Below, in pieces: positions 1-6,429 of a stretch of DNA of 11,548 nucleotides. How positions within the stretch are numbered: the first letter of the stretch is position 1; every line of letters begins with the position of its first letter. Below the pieces are notes generated by a model. It did not search any database, was not told the origin of the DNA, and was given only the letters and a program-made list of their open reading frames with translations. A program made the translations under genes and the position numbers. Source of the DNA: CAZPMT01 sp964587655 (GTDB taxonomy: Bacteria; Hydrogenedentota; Hydrogenedentia; Hydrogenedentales; SLHB01); NCBI GenBank assembly GCA_964587655.1, contig CAZPMT010000159.1, forward strand, positions 1 to 11,548, given 5' to 3'.

Positions 1-34
1 CCTCGGCCGCAGCATGATAATGTAGAAACTCCAG

Positions 35-112
35 GGTCCGGTTTGTAACCGGACCACCTCACCGGCGCCCCCAATATCTTGCGCATGACTTGGTCCGGTT
101 ACAAACCGGACC
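35..112. repeat. Inverted pair of a REP-like palindrome
   Basis: Two copies of one palindrome lie head to head at 35-55 and 92-112. Each has perfect 9-bp arms (ggtccggtt / aaccggacc) around a 3-base loop (tgt in the first, aca in the second). The second copy is the exact reverse complement of the first, and the identity runs one base further inwards (a56 with t91). The spacer of about 35 bases is not conserved. A doublet of short palindromes in opposite orientation is the layout of REPIN/BIME elements, which are usually extragenic and mobilised in trans by RAYT transposases. No transposase is visible here. The pair could alternatively act as a bidirectional terminator for a gene to the left of the window, although neither arm is followed by a T-run. 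Confidence 0.75.
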
Positions 113-264
113 TACATGGGCTTCCCGCACACCCTCTGAGGGACGAAAATTGTCACTCAGAGACCGGGCCGGACACAAAAATCGCGGATCTTGGACCAGT
201 GTCATTCGCCGCTAAGCAGGTATAAATGGGTGTTATGAATTATCTTATGACTTATTCAGATGCG
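113..264. other. Gene-free upstream region of the pilin
   Basis: No credible coding region is present. There is one weak inverted repeat (7-bp arms at 134-140 and 156-162, 15-base loop) with no obvious role. From about 216 to 260 the sequence becomes clearly richer in A and T than its surroundings. This directly precedes the sigma-54 promoter and is where an activator or DNA-bending protein would be expected to bind. I do not recognise a specific operator. Confidence 0.4.
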
Positions 265-280
265 TTGGCACAGTTGTTGC
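265..280 (+). promoter_or_regulatory. Sigma-54 (RpoN) promoter of the pilin gene
   Basis: The sequence TTGGCAC-AGTTG-TTGC matches the sigma-54 consensus TGGCAC-N5-TTGC at every core position. The -24 GG is at 267-268 and the -12 GC at 279-280. Transcription would start near 292, giving a leader of about 130 bases before the pilin start codon at 425. Sigma-54 control of major pilin genes is well known in Pseudomonas, Geobacter and Myxococcus, where a PilR-type enhancer-binding protein is needed. No regulator gene is in this window. Confidence 0.8.
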
Positions 281-314
281 CCTTAGTGTTGGCGAAAGTT
301 GAATAGAGGTAGCA

Positions 315-335
315 AAACCCGCCGTGGGCGGGTTT
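315..335 (+). promoter_or_regulatory. Hairpin in the pilin mRNA leader
   Basis: Perfect 9-bp arms (aaacccgcc at 315-323, ggcgggttt at 327-335) enclose a 3-base loop (gtg). The hairpin lies just downstream of the predicted sigma-54 start site, so it would sit near the 5' end of the pilin transcript. Possible roles are mRNA stabilisation or attenuation. The right arm ends in TTT but no longer U-run follows, so it is at best a weak terminator on the plus strand. On the minus strand the hairpin is followed by TTTT. Confidence 0.5.
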
Positions 336-424
336 GAAGGATTTTGACTTGGCACCAACGGTCGTGCGTGGAACGCACGATCAACACATCGGGCGCAAGG
401 CGCACGATAATGGAGGGTACAACT

Positions 425-859
425 ATGAAAAAGAACTCTGGTTTCACCTTGATTGAGTTGATGATTGTTGTGGCGATTATCGCGATTATCGCGGCCATAG
501 CGATCCCAAACCTGCTCCGCAGCCGGATGCAGTCGAATGAGTCTGCCTCGATCGGCAATCTGCGCACGATCAACGGCGCCGAAGTGGCGTTCCACTCCGC
601 CAACAATCAGTATGCCATCACGTTTGACGAACTGACGACCGCTACGCCGCCGTTCCTTGATGGGAATTGGGCTGCCGCGAAGAGCGGGTACAACTTCACG
701 CTTGCTGGAACAGTAAACAACTTCGCCGCGAATGCGGACCCGGTGGTTGTTGGTACGACGGGCAATCGGTACTTCTTCGTGGACGCTTCGGGCGTGCTTC
801 GCTTCAGCACGACCGGCAGCGCCGATGCCAGCAGCACGCCGCTTGGCGAGACCCCGTAA
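425..859 (+). CDS. Type IV pilin (prepilin)
   Basis: This 144-residue protein is a pilin subunit that polymerises into type IV pili or a related pseudopilus after cleavage by a prepilin peptidase. The leader MKKNSG is followed by mature F1-T-L-I-E5, with the conserved Glu5, and a continuous hydrophobic helix to about residue 28 ending in IAIPNLL. The C-terminal part is a small beta-type domain without any cysteine, so there is no disulfide-bonded D-region. The start at 425 is chosen because it gives a standard short leader and has GGAGGG (412-417) seven bases upstream. The frame stays open upstream to 344, but a start there would add 27 residues that do not look like a pilin leader. A sigma-54 promoter precedes the gene and an intrinsic terminator follows it, so it is probably monocistronic and well expressed. 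A broken paralogue follows and a PilT gene lies about 3 kb away. A GspG-like pseudopilin role cannot be excluded. Confidence 0.93.
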   Translation: MKKNSGFTLIELMIVVAIIAIIAAIAIPNLLRSRMQSNESASIGNLRTINGAEVAFHSANNQYAITFDELTTATPPFLDGNWAAAKSGYNFTLAGTVNNFAANADPVVVGTTGNRYFFVDASGVLRFSTTGSADASSTPLGETP

Positions 860-907
860 TCAGCAGTACCTGGCAGTACCTGACAGTTTAACCTAAGCAG
901 TAAAGGG

Positions 908-942
908 CCGGCGGCGAGCGAACCTCGCCGCCGGTTTCCTTT
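908..942 (+). terminator. Rho-independent terminator after the pilin
   Basis: A perfect 11-bp GC-rich stem (ccggcggcgag at 908-918, ctcgccgccgg at 924-934) has a 5-base loop and is followed by TTTCCTTT. It lies 48 bases after the pilin stop codon. It separates the intact pilin from the broken paralogue downstream. Confidence 0.88.
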
Positions 943-1056
943 AGATAGGGTGAGGACTACAGTTGAAGGCTTGAAGCGTGGTTTCGGCTCGGCGTGATGG
1001 AACGGAAAGCGCCCGGGTTGAACCCGCGGCAAGAAACACCAAAGGAGCCATTGGCC

Positions 1057-1475
1057 ATGAAAACGAAATCGAATGCCGGATTTACGCTGCTTGAACTCAT
1101 GACGTAGTGGAAGTCATCGCGATCATCGCGGCGCTGGCTATCCCCGCTTTGGCGCGCCAGCGTATCATGACGAACGAGGCCGCAGCGGTGGGGAACCTTC
1201 GCACCATCTCCAGCGCGGAGTTTGCACACAATGCCGCGACGCTCACGTACGGCAGCTTCGAACAATTGGCGGAAGGCGCCAACATGGGCGCCGGGGCGTA
1301 CCTGGAGGGCGGGTGGCGTGAAGGCGTCGTCAGGAACGAATACGTCTACACGATGCCCGTGGCGACGCCCGAACAATTCCAGGTCGTCGCAACGCCGGTG
1401 GTGCCCGGACAGACCGGATTGCGCGTCTTCACCGTGGACGCATCCGGCGATATCAAGGCGGAGCCGGCCGCGTAG
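1057..1475 (+). pseudogene. Frameshifted type IV pilin paralogue
   Basis: The ATG at 1057 has AAAGGAG (1041-1047) nine bases upstream and encodes MKTKSNAG, then FTLLELMT, a standard prepilin leader and cleavage site with Glu5. An in-frame TAG follows at 1105-1107. The rest of the pilin continues in the -1 frame from about 1104 to the stop at 1473-1475: VVEVIAIIAALAIPALARQR and then a domain resembling the pilin at 425 (shared GNLRTI and VDASG segments). Adding one base near 1102-1105 would restore a pilin of about 139 residues with the correct helix length, so a single-base deletion explains the break. No slippery heptamer for programmed -1 frameshifting is visible. TAG overlaps a GTG (TAGTG), which could allow reinitiation, but that product would lack the leader and could not be a normal pilin. 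A glutamate in the helix (VVEVI, where the paralogue has VVAII) is also unusual. It is either a real pseudogene or a sequencing or assembly error. Confidence 0.85.
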
Positions 1476-1484
1476 CCCATCCCA

Positions 1485-3134
1485 TCAGCCGATTCGGATC
1501 AGTGAAGGATCGTAGTCTTCGGGCTTCTTGAAGCCCAGCAGGTTCAAGAGCGTCGCGGCCACGTTGCTGAGACCCGGCGCGTCAACGTGGCTCAGCGCTA
1601 TCGGGTTGGCGCCCGAAAAATCCTTGATGATAAACGGGACCGGATTGAGGGTGTGCGCCACCATCGGTTCCCGCTTCCCTTTCTTCACAGTTTGTCGTTG
1701 CTTGACAAGCTGTTCCGTGAACATGCAGTCCGCGTTGCCGTGATCCGCCGTCACCACCAACACGCCCTTCGCGGCGGCAATCACCGGCGCCAACCGGCTC
1801 AGCCCGAGGTCCACGGCCTCGACGGCAATGCGTATCGACGCCACGATGCCCGTGTGGCCGACCATGTCACCGTTGGCGTAGTTGAGGCGCACGAACTTGA
1901 ACTCCCCGGACCTGATGGCTTCGATGGCGGAATCGGTGATCTCCGCCGCTTTCATCCACGGACGCTGATCGAAAGTCACCTTGTCGGAGGGGACCTCCAC
2001 GTACTTCTCGAGGCGCTCATCGATGTATCCCGAGTTGTTGCCGTTCCAGAAATACGTCACGTGGCCGAATTTTTGCGTTTCCGACACCGCGAATGACGTA
2101 ACGCCGGCCGCGCACAAATACTGGCCGATAGTTCGCTCGATGGCCGGGGGTTCCACCAGGAAATGCTTTGGGATCATCGCATCGCCGTCGTACTGCATAA
2201 GGCCCGCGTAGAACACATCGGGCCGGCGCACACGGTCGAACTTGTCGAAGTCGTCGTTCTCGAACGCTTGCGAGATCTCGATGGCGCGGTCGCCTCGAAA
2301 GTTGAAAAATATGACGGCGTCCCCGTCCCGAATCCTGCCAACGGGTTCGCCGTCGCGGACGACGAAGCTGTCGAGATACTGGTCCGTGATACCCGGATCT
2401 TCGTCATAGTACGTTTGGACCGCTTCCGCGGCCGACGAGAACGGTCTTCCTTCACCCAGGACGTGCGCCTTCCATCCCCGCTCGACGACCTGCCAGTTGG
2501 CGCCGTAGCGGTCCATGGTAGTCACCATGCGCCCTCCGCCCGAGGCGATTCGGTAATCGCACGGGCCGGCGTTGAGGCCGGCCAGTTTCTTCTCAAGACG
2601 GCCGATATACGTCAGCGCGCTCTTTTCCCGGACGTCGCGTCCGTCAAGCAATGGATGGATGCGGACCGTTGCCACACCTTCCTCGGCGCACCGGTCCAGG
2701 AGGGCGAACAACTGGTCGATGTGGCTGTGGACGTTTCCGTCCGACAGAAGTCCGATGAAATGGATCGTTCCGCCCGCGCGCGCCTGATTGATGGCCGTAC
2801 GCCACGCGGCGCCATCGAAAAGTTCTCCGGAAGCGATCGCCCTGTTGACCAGTTTGGCGCCTTGATCAAACACGCGGCCCGCGCCAAGCGCGTTGTGGCC
2901 GACTTCCGAATTGCCCATGTCCTCGTCGCTGGGCAGTCCGACGGCCTTTCCATGGGCCTTGAGTTTGGCGAACAGGGGTTCGTCGAAGAGTTCGTCCAGC
3001 ACGGGCGTGTTCGCGAGGTAGACGCCGTCCGACGCGTCGTGCTTGCCGATGCCCACGCCGTCCATGATTGCCAGGAGCACCGGTCCGGGAAACGCCTTGT
3101 AGTTCTCTAGGGGATCGAGATTAAGCTGGCTCAC
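1485..3134 (-). CDS. gpmI: 2,3-bisphosphoglycerate-independent phosphoglycerate mutase
   Basis: This enzyme interconverts 3- and 2-phosphoglycerate in glycolysis and gluconeogenesis through a phosphoserine intermediate, using two metal ions. Of its 549 residues, the phosphatase-like core shows IMDG (Asp25), GNSEVGH (nucleophile Ser76), DGRDV (164-168), NFRGDRA (278-284), NYANGDMVGHTG (Asp423, His427) and TADHGNAD (Asp464, His465). An extra segment follows up to REPMVAHTLNPVPF, with a metal-ligand-like His495. The length, about 550 rather than 510, and motifs such as PSDEDMGNSEVGHNALGAGRVFDQ resemble the longer subfamily seen in plants, trypanosomatids and spirochaetes. The start is a GTG (3132-3134) with only a weak AAGGG upstream. 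The next internal Met would cut into the metal-binding motif. The gene stands alone, convergent with the pilin genes (9 bases apart) and divergent from the lipoprotein. Confidence 0.95.
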   Translation of the reverse strand: MSQLNLDPLENYKAFPGPVLLAIMDGVGIGKHDASDGVYLANTPVLDELFDEPLFAKLKAHGKAVGLPSDEDMGNSEVGHNALGAGRVFDQGAKLVNRAIASGELFDGAAWRTAINQARAGGTIHFIGLLSDGNVHSHIDQLFALLDRCAEEGVATVRIHPLLDGRDVREKSALTYIGRLEKKLAGLNAGPCDYRIASGGGRMVTTMDRYGANWQVVERGWKAHVLGEGRPFSSAAEAVQTYYDEDPGITDQYLDSFVVRDGEPVGRIRDGDAVIFFNFRGDRAIEISQAFENDDFDKFDRVRRPDVFYAGLMQYDGDAMIPKHFLVEPPAIERTIGQYLCAAGVTSFAVSETQKFGHVTYFWNGNNSGYIDERLEKYVEVPSDKVTFDQRPWMKAAEITDSAIEAIRSGEFKFVRLNYANGDMVGHTGIVASIRIAVEAVDLGLSRLAPVIAAAKGVLVVTADHGNADCMFTEQLVKQRQTVKKGKREPMVAHTLNPVPFIIKDFSGANPIALSHVDAPGLSNVAATLLNLLGFKKPEDYDPSLIRIG

Positions 3135-3178
3135 TGCACGAAAGACCCTTCTGTGTAAGCACTATTCGGGAAGACGGC

Positions 3179-3207
3179 AGTCTAACGTCCGTTGCCGAAG
3201 GATTCAA
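3179..3207 (-). promoter_or_regulatory. Probable sigma-70 promoter of gpmI
   Basis: Read on the minus strand, TTGAAT (3202-3207) and TAGACT (3179-3184) are separated by exactly 17 bases. Four of six bases match the standard consensus in each box. Transcription would start about 40 bases before the GTG start codon. The same -10 hexamer and spacing recur at 6538-6566 before the dtd operon. Confidence 0.45.
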
Positions 3208-3300
3208 CTTCGCAGACGCCGCGGACTACGGAATCATGGCCCGCTTCTCTATGCCGGCCGCGTGGGATCGCGGCATTTCGCGGCGTAAGCCGTCGCATGT

Positions 3301-3306
3301 TATCAT
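3301..3306 (+). promoter_or_regulatory. Possible -10 box for the lipoprotein gene
   Basis: TATCAT matches the -10 consensus at five of six positions and lies about 50 bases before the lipoprotein start codon. No convincing -35 box is found 16-19 bases upstream, so this is only a candidate. Confidence 0.25.
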
Positions 3307-3354
3307 ACGTTGCCGTGAAGAGCAGAATTCACCGGACGAGGAAAGGGTAGAAGG

Positions 3355-3963
3355 ATGAGACGGACATTGAGTTGGACGATCGTAGTGGCGCTGGCGATAG
3401 TGGTGGCGCTGCCGCTCGGGTGCGGGTGCAGGGAGAAAGCGGCGGATAAGATCGCGGAAAAGGCTATCGAAAAGGCCATCGAGTCCGATGCTAAGAAGGA
3501 CGGCAAGGACGTCGACGTGAAGATGGACATGAAGGGCGGGTCAATGTCGATCAAGTCCAAGGACGGGTCGGGAAATGTCGACATGAAGGCGGATGGCCAG
3601 TCTTTTACGATGAAGACTCAGGACGGCACGGTTGTGAGCGGCGACGCTGCAACGCTGCCCGATACCTTCCCGAAGGACGTGCCGGTGTATCCCGGCGCGA
3701 AGCTCGCGCTCGTGTCGACCATGACGCAGAAGGAGACGTTCAATGTCAACATGACCAGTGCAGACATGATTGAGAACGTGGCCTCATACTACAAGAAAGA
3801 ACTCGCCGCCAAGGGTTGGACGGAAGCGCAGAGCATGACGCAGGGCGGCGCCGGCGGCGCCATGCAGATGCTGAACTACACGAAGGAAGACCGGACGGTG
3901 ATGGTAATGGCGAGCCGCGATGGGGATAAGACCACTATTACGTTGACGACGGGAAAGAATTGA
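3355..3963 (+). CDS. Small lipoprotein of unknown function
   Basis: This 202-residue exported protein starts with a basic n-region and a hydrophobic stretch (MRRTLSWTIVVALAIVVALP) ending in LGC23GC. Cys23 (or Cys25) is the likely lipidated residue, although Pro at -3 makes the lipobox imperfect. Residues 26-48 are a charged amphipathic helix rich in Lys, Ala and Glu. Residues 50-97 are low-complexity alternating segments (KMDMKGG, SIKSKDG, DMKADG, TMKTQDG) that look like repeated beta hairpins. The C-terminal domain (about 100-202) carries FPKDVPVYPGAKL and SYYKKELAAKGW, a motif pair I associate with uncharacterised bacterial lipoproteins; I cannot give it a family name. A purine-rich Shine-Dalgarno region (GAGGAAAGGG) lies upstream. 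pilT follows 63 bases downstream on the same strand, so co-transcription is possible, but nothing here shows a pilus role. Confidence 0.85.
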   Translation: MRRTLSWTIVVALAIVVALPLGCGCREKAADKIAEKAIEKAIESDAKKDGKDVDVKMDMKGGSMSIKSKDGSGNVDMKADGQSFTMKTQDGTVVSGDAATLPDTFPKDVPVYPGAKLALVSTMTQKETFNVNMTSADMIENVASYYKKELAAKGWTEAQSMTQGGAGGAMQMLNYTKEDRTVMVMASRDGDKTTITLTTGKN

Positions 3964-4026
3964 AATGAAGGCCGGCAAAATGGGCTTGAATCCATTTTCC
4001 CGCGGTTCGGAAAGGAGACCGTTGCG

Positions 4027-5106
4027 ATGGCAGTGACCATGGACGCGCTGATGCGCGGCGCCCTCGAGAAACGCGCCTCGGATATCCATCTGAAAGTGGA
4101 TAATCCGCCCATCTATCGGATCGACGGAGATCTTCAGCGTCTCGACGAGCCGCCGTTGATTGAGGAGGACATTCGCGAACTGCTGAAACAGATCGCCTTG
4201 CCCGCCGATGTCGCCAAGTTCGAAAAAGTGATGGACCTCGACTGCTCGTACGTGCTCGGCGACGTGGCGCGATTTCGCGTGAACGTCTGCCGGGACGACG
4301 GAGACACGCGCATCGTGCTCCGGTTGATCCCGCTCCGCATCAAGAAGATCTCCGAGTTGGATTTGCCCTCCGTTCTCTCAAAGATCTGCATGGGCAAGAA
4401 CGGACTCGTACTCGTCACGGGCCCCACGGGCAGCGGCAAGTCGACCACGCTCGCGGCCATGGTCGACGAGATTAACGAGAAGCTTCCCGTTCACATCGTG
4501 ACGGTCGAGGACCCGCTCGAATTCGCCCACAAGGACAAGATGGCCATCATCACGCAACGCGAAGTAGGGCATGACACGCTGTCTTTCGCGAACGCCCTCC
4601 GCGGCGCGTTGCGTCAGGACCCGGACGTAATTCTGATCGGCGAGATGCGCGACGCTGAGACCGTCCGGACGGCGCTGGCTTCGGCCGAAACAGGCCACTT
4701 GGTCTTCTCGACGCTTCACACGGTCGACGCGGTCGAGACCCTGAACCGCATTATCGACTTCTTCGAACCGCACCAGCAGATTCAGATCCGAAAACAATTG
4801 GCCAGCGTGCTCCGTGCCGTCGTCTCGCAGCGCATCCTCCCGCTCAAGTCCGGGACGGGCCGGTGCGTCGCGGCAGAGATCCTGATCGGCAACCGCACGG
4901 TGCGCGACTTCATCGAACAGGGAAAGAGCTTCAAGGATATCGTGAAGCTCATCGATGAAGGCTATGATCAGTACGGTATGCAGACCTTCGATCAGGCCCT
5001 GTACGACTTGTTCAAGGCAGAGAAGATTACGCCCGAGGTGGCTCTGCAGAATGCGACCAGCGCAAAGGACCTCAGGCTCCGCATACAGGGATTGCGCACA
5101 AGCTGA
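4027..5106 (+). CDS. pilT: Type IV pilus retraction ATPase PilT
   Basis: PilT is a cytoplasmic hexameric ATPase that powers pilus disassembly and twitching motility. This copy has 359 residues, normal for PilT and much shorter than PilB/GspE. It has the N-terminal PAS-like domain (KRASDIHLKVDNPPIYRIDG, 16-34), Walker A GPTGSGKST (132-140), the Asp box around TVEDPLE (159-165), Walker B VILIGEMRD (201-209) and the His box GHLVFSTLHTVDA (223-235, His224 and His231). The C-terminal TVRDFIEQGK (291-300) corresponds to the AIRNLIREGK segment that marks PilT. The zinc-binding tetracysteine of PilB/GspE is absent. The start at 4027 has AAGGAG nine bases upstream; a second in-frame ATG is four codons further. 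The gene lies on the same side of gpmI as the lipoprotein, about 2.5 kb from the pilins. No PilB, PilC or PilD is in the window. It could serve both intact pilins elsewhere and the pilin at 425. Confidence 0.95.
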   Translation: MAVTMDALMRGALEKRASDIHLKVDNPPIYRIDGDLQRLDEPPLIEEDIRELLKQIALPADVAKFEKVMDLDCSYVLGDVARFRVNVCRDDGDTRIVLRLIPLRIKKISELDLPSVLSKICMGKNGLVLVTGPTGSGKSTTLAAMVDEINEKLPVHIVTVEDPLEFAHKDKMAIITQREVGHDTLSFANALRGALRQDPDVILIGEMRDAETVRTALASAETGHLVFSTLHTVDAVETLNRIIDFFEPHQQIQIRKQLASVLRAVVSQRILPLKSGTGRCVAAEILIGNRTVRDFIEQGKSFKDIVKLIDEGYDQYGMQTFDQALYDLFKAEKITPEVALQNATSAKDLRLRIQGLRTS

Positions 5107-5136
5107 TGCACGTGGGAGCGGCGTTTCCCTCGCCTC

Positions 5137-5280
5137 TTGCTCAGGTTTGGAACGCGACGAGGACGTCGCGGCCACGGCCGCTTCTTGCTCAGATTTGAAA
5201 CGCGACGAGGACGTCGCGGCCACGGCCGCTTCTTGCTCAGGTTTGGAACGCGACGGGGACGTCGCGGCCACGAGGGGTCC
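5137..5280 (+). repeat. Three tandem 48-bp palindromic repeats
   Basis: Three direct units lie at 5137-5184, 5185-5232 and 5233-5280. The first two differ at only a few positions; the third diverges in its last eight bases, where the ribosome-binding site of the next gene appears (GAGGGG, 5272-5277). Each unit contains a hairpin with 7-bp arms and a 4-base loop: cgcgacg-agga-cgtcgcg (5153-5170, 5201-5218) and the same with loop ggga (5249-5266). Units 1 and 2 also end in a second palindrome (gcggcc-ac-ggccgc). The core is the same family as the inverted pair at 6430-6519. The array fills almost the whole gap between pilT and the next gene. Confidence 0.9.
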
Positions 5281-5283
5281 GCA

Positions 5284-6162
5284 ATGCTGACCGGTGCGTT
5301 CATATTGCTCATCTCGCTCGCGGGGAGCGGAGGGAACCTGTTGCTGAACCCGGGCTTCGAGGACGGGACCGGCGGCCAGCCCGAGAATTGGTCGCTTTTT
5401 GTCATGCCCAGGCCTGGCGCGGAAGGACGTCTCGATGATCTGGTCTTCTGCGAGGGGAAGCGTGCGGCCATGTTGCGTAATACCGAGGCCTATCCCAACG
5501 AGCCGGCCAACAACTGGAGCCAGAATATCGTCAAGGATCTCGCGGAAAAGACGCTCATCGTCGGCGGCTTGGTCAAGACGGAAGGCGCCGGCGCCGCGGA
5601 CATCTGGCTACAGTGTTGGCGCCGGAAGCCGTGGGGAGTCCTGCACGTCGCGAGGACCGGCGATGCGTCTCCGGTGTCGGAAAGCAAGGACTGGACGCCC
5701 GTGGCCATGAAAGTAGTCGTGCCGAAGGAAACGGACTTCGTTACGTTGCGTTGCGTGCTGAAGGGTCGTGGCGCGGCATGGTTTGACGACCTGCGAGTCC
5801 TCGACGCTACGGCTGACGAGAGCGTCGACAGGCAAGTCAAGGCCTTGTCGGAGGACCTCAGCAAGGGTAAGGGCGAGTCCCCGCCAAAGGACGCGGTCAA
5901 GAAGGATATCTTGCGCGAGACCGAGTCCCTGACCGCGACCGTGCGCGCGTTGAAGGAAACGAACGAAGGGCTGCGCAAGGAGTTGAGCCAGGTCCGGGAA
6001 GAACTCGATGATCTGCGGCGCGGACTCCAGGAGACCCGGCGGGATGCCGCTGCTTCAAGCCCGGAGAAGGCAGGCCCGATGCCTGAATCCAAGCCGGGCC
6101 GCCGCGTGCCGCCGTTGATTCCGCGCGGCTACGATTTGGAGGAGTTGCCCGATGCAGGTTGA
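5284..6162 (+). CDS. Secreted protein, CBM-like domain plus coiled coil
   Basis: This 292-residue protein has a short N-terminal hydrophobic segment (MLTGAFILLISLAGSGG) that looks like a signal peptide or membrane anchor but lacks basic residues at its start. Residues 18-174 resemble a carbohydrate-binding, galactose-binding-like beta sandwich of the CenC/CBM4-9 type: it opens with LLLNPGFEDG and closes with AWFDDLRVLD, the usual first and last strands. Residues 203-255 are a strongly charged heptad-type helix (TETE-like LTATVRALKETNEGLRKELS), predicted coiled coil, followed by a Pro-rich tail. It was started at 5284 because GAGGGG lies six bases upstream. The frame is open back to 5137, but that extension is only translation of the tandem repeats (Arg-rich). 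The gene overlaps the next by 11 bases. No catalytic residues are evident; a structural or cell-surface binding role is inferred. Confidence 0.8.
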   Translation: MLTGAFILLISLAGSGGNLLLNPGFEDGTGGQPENWSLFVMPRPGAEGRLDDLVFCEGKRAAMLRNTEAYPNEPANNWSQNIVKDLAEKTLIVGGLVKTEGAGAADIWLQCWRRKPWGVLHVARTGDASPVSESKDWTPVAMKVVVPKETDFVTLRCVLKGRGAAWFDDLRVLDATADESVDRQVKALSEDLSKGKGESPPKDAVKKDILRETESLTATVRALKETNEGLRKELSQVREELDDLRRGLQETRRDAAASSPEKAGPMPESKPGRRVPPLIPRGYDLEELPDAG

Positions 6163-6364
6163 GTACGTCATACCATTGTCCATCTTCGCGGGTATTTGCG
6201 CGACCGGACTCGCCTGGTTCGGATGGGAGTTGCTGCAGAACCTGTGGGAGTTGCTCCGCACATCGCGAGAGAAGCGAAACCTCGTCGCCCAGGCCGCGGC
6301 TATCGGACGGCGCGCAACGGATGTGGAATCGCCTCCGGAGACTCCGGGCGAGTCTCCGAGTTAA
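6152..6364 (+). CDS. Small single-span membrane protein
   Basis: This 70-residue protein of unknown function has one predicted transmembrane helix near the N-terminus (about residues 6-29, IPLSIFAGICATGLAWFGWELL) and a short basic then acidic cytoplasmic-type tail (TSREKRNL to PPETPGESPS). GGAGGAG (6138-6144) lies seven bases before the ATG, which is better than for many larger genes here. The ATG overlaps the end of the CBM-like gene by 11 bases, so the two are very probably translated together. It could anchor or partner the upstream coiled-coil protein; that is a guess. It is distinct from the other frames that cross this region. Confidence 0.7.
   Translation: MQVEYVIPLSIFAGICATGLAWFGWELLQNLWELLRTSREKRNLVAQAAAIGRRATDVESPPETPGESPS
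6336..6358 (+). terminator. Hairpin at the end of the small membrane gene
   Basis: Perfect 8-bp arms (cggagact at 6336-6343, agtctccg at 6351-6358) enclose a 7-base loop just before the stop codon. No T-run follows directly (TTT occurs only about 15 bases later), so termination is uncertain. Confidence 0.3.
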
Positions 6365-6429
6365 CGCAGTCTTTCCCCATGATTCGCATGTATGAGCAAA
6401 CCGAACAGCATTCGGCATTTGTGCGGTTC

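Noticed and set aside
191..226. Sigma-70 promoter from TTGGAC and TATAAA before the pilin
   Set aside because: The spacing is 24 bases, far from 17, and the sigma-54 site nearby is much better.
1099..1110. Programmed -1 frameshift in the second pilin
   Set aside because: There is no X XXY YYZ slippery heptamer and no clear downstream stimulatory structure; a simple deletion is the simpler explanation.
2163..3110. Long plus-strand open frame (315 codons) opposite gpmI
   Set aside because: It is the antisense shadow of a well-conserved glycolytic enzyme in GC-rich DNA; it has no recognisable domain and no ribosome-binding site.
3977..3998. Hairpin (7-bp arms aaaatgg / ccatttt) between the lipoprotein and pilT as a terminator
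   Set aside because: The stem is short and AT-rich and is followed by CCC rather than a T-run.
5137..5280. CRISPR array
   Set aside because: The units are joined directly with no unique spacers between repeats, and no cas genes are present.
5137..5283. N-terminal extension of the CBM-like protein through the tandem repeats
   Set aside because: It would use a TTG inside a repeat with no ribosome-binding site and would put an Arg-rich repeat before the hydrophobic segment. The ATG at 5284 has a good GAGGGG. Kept only as a finding to check.
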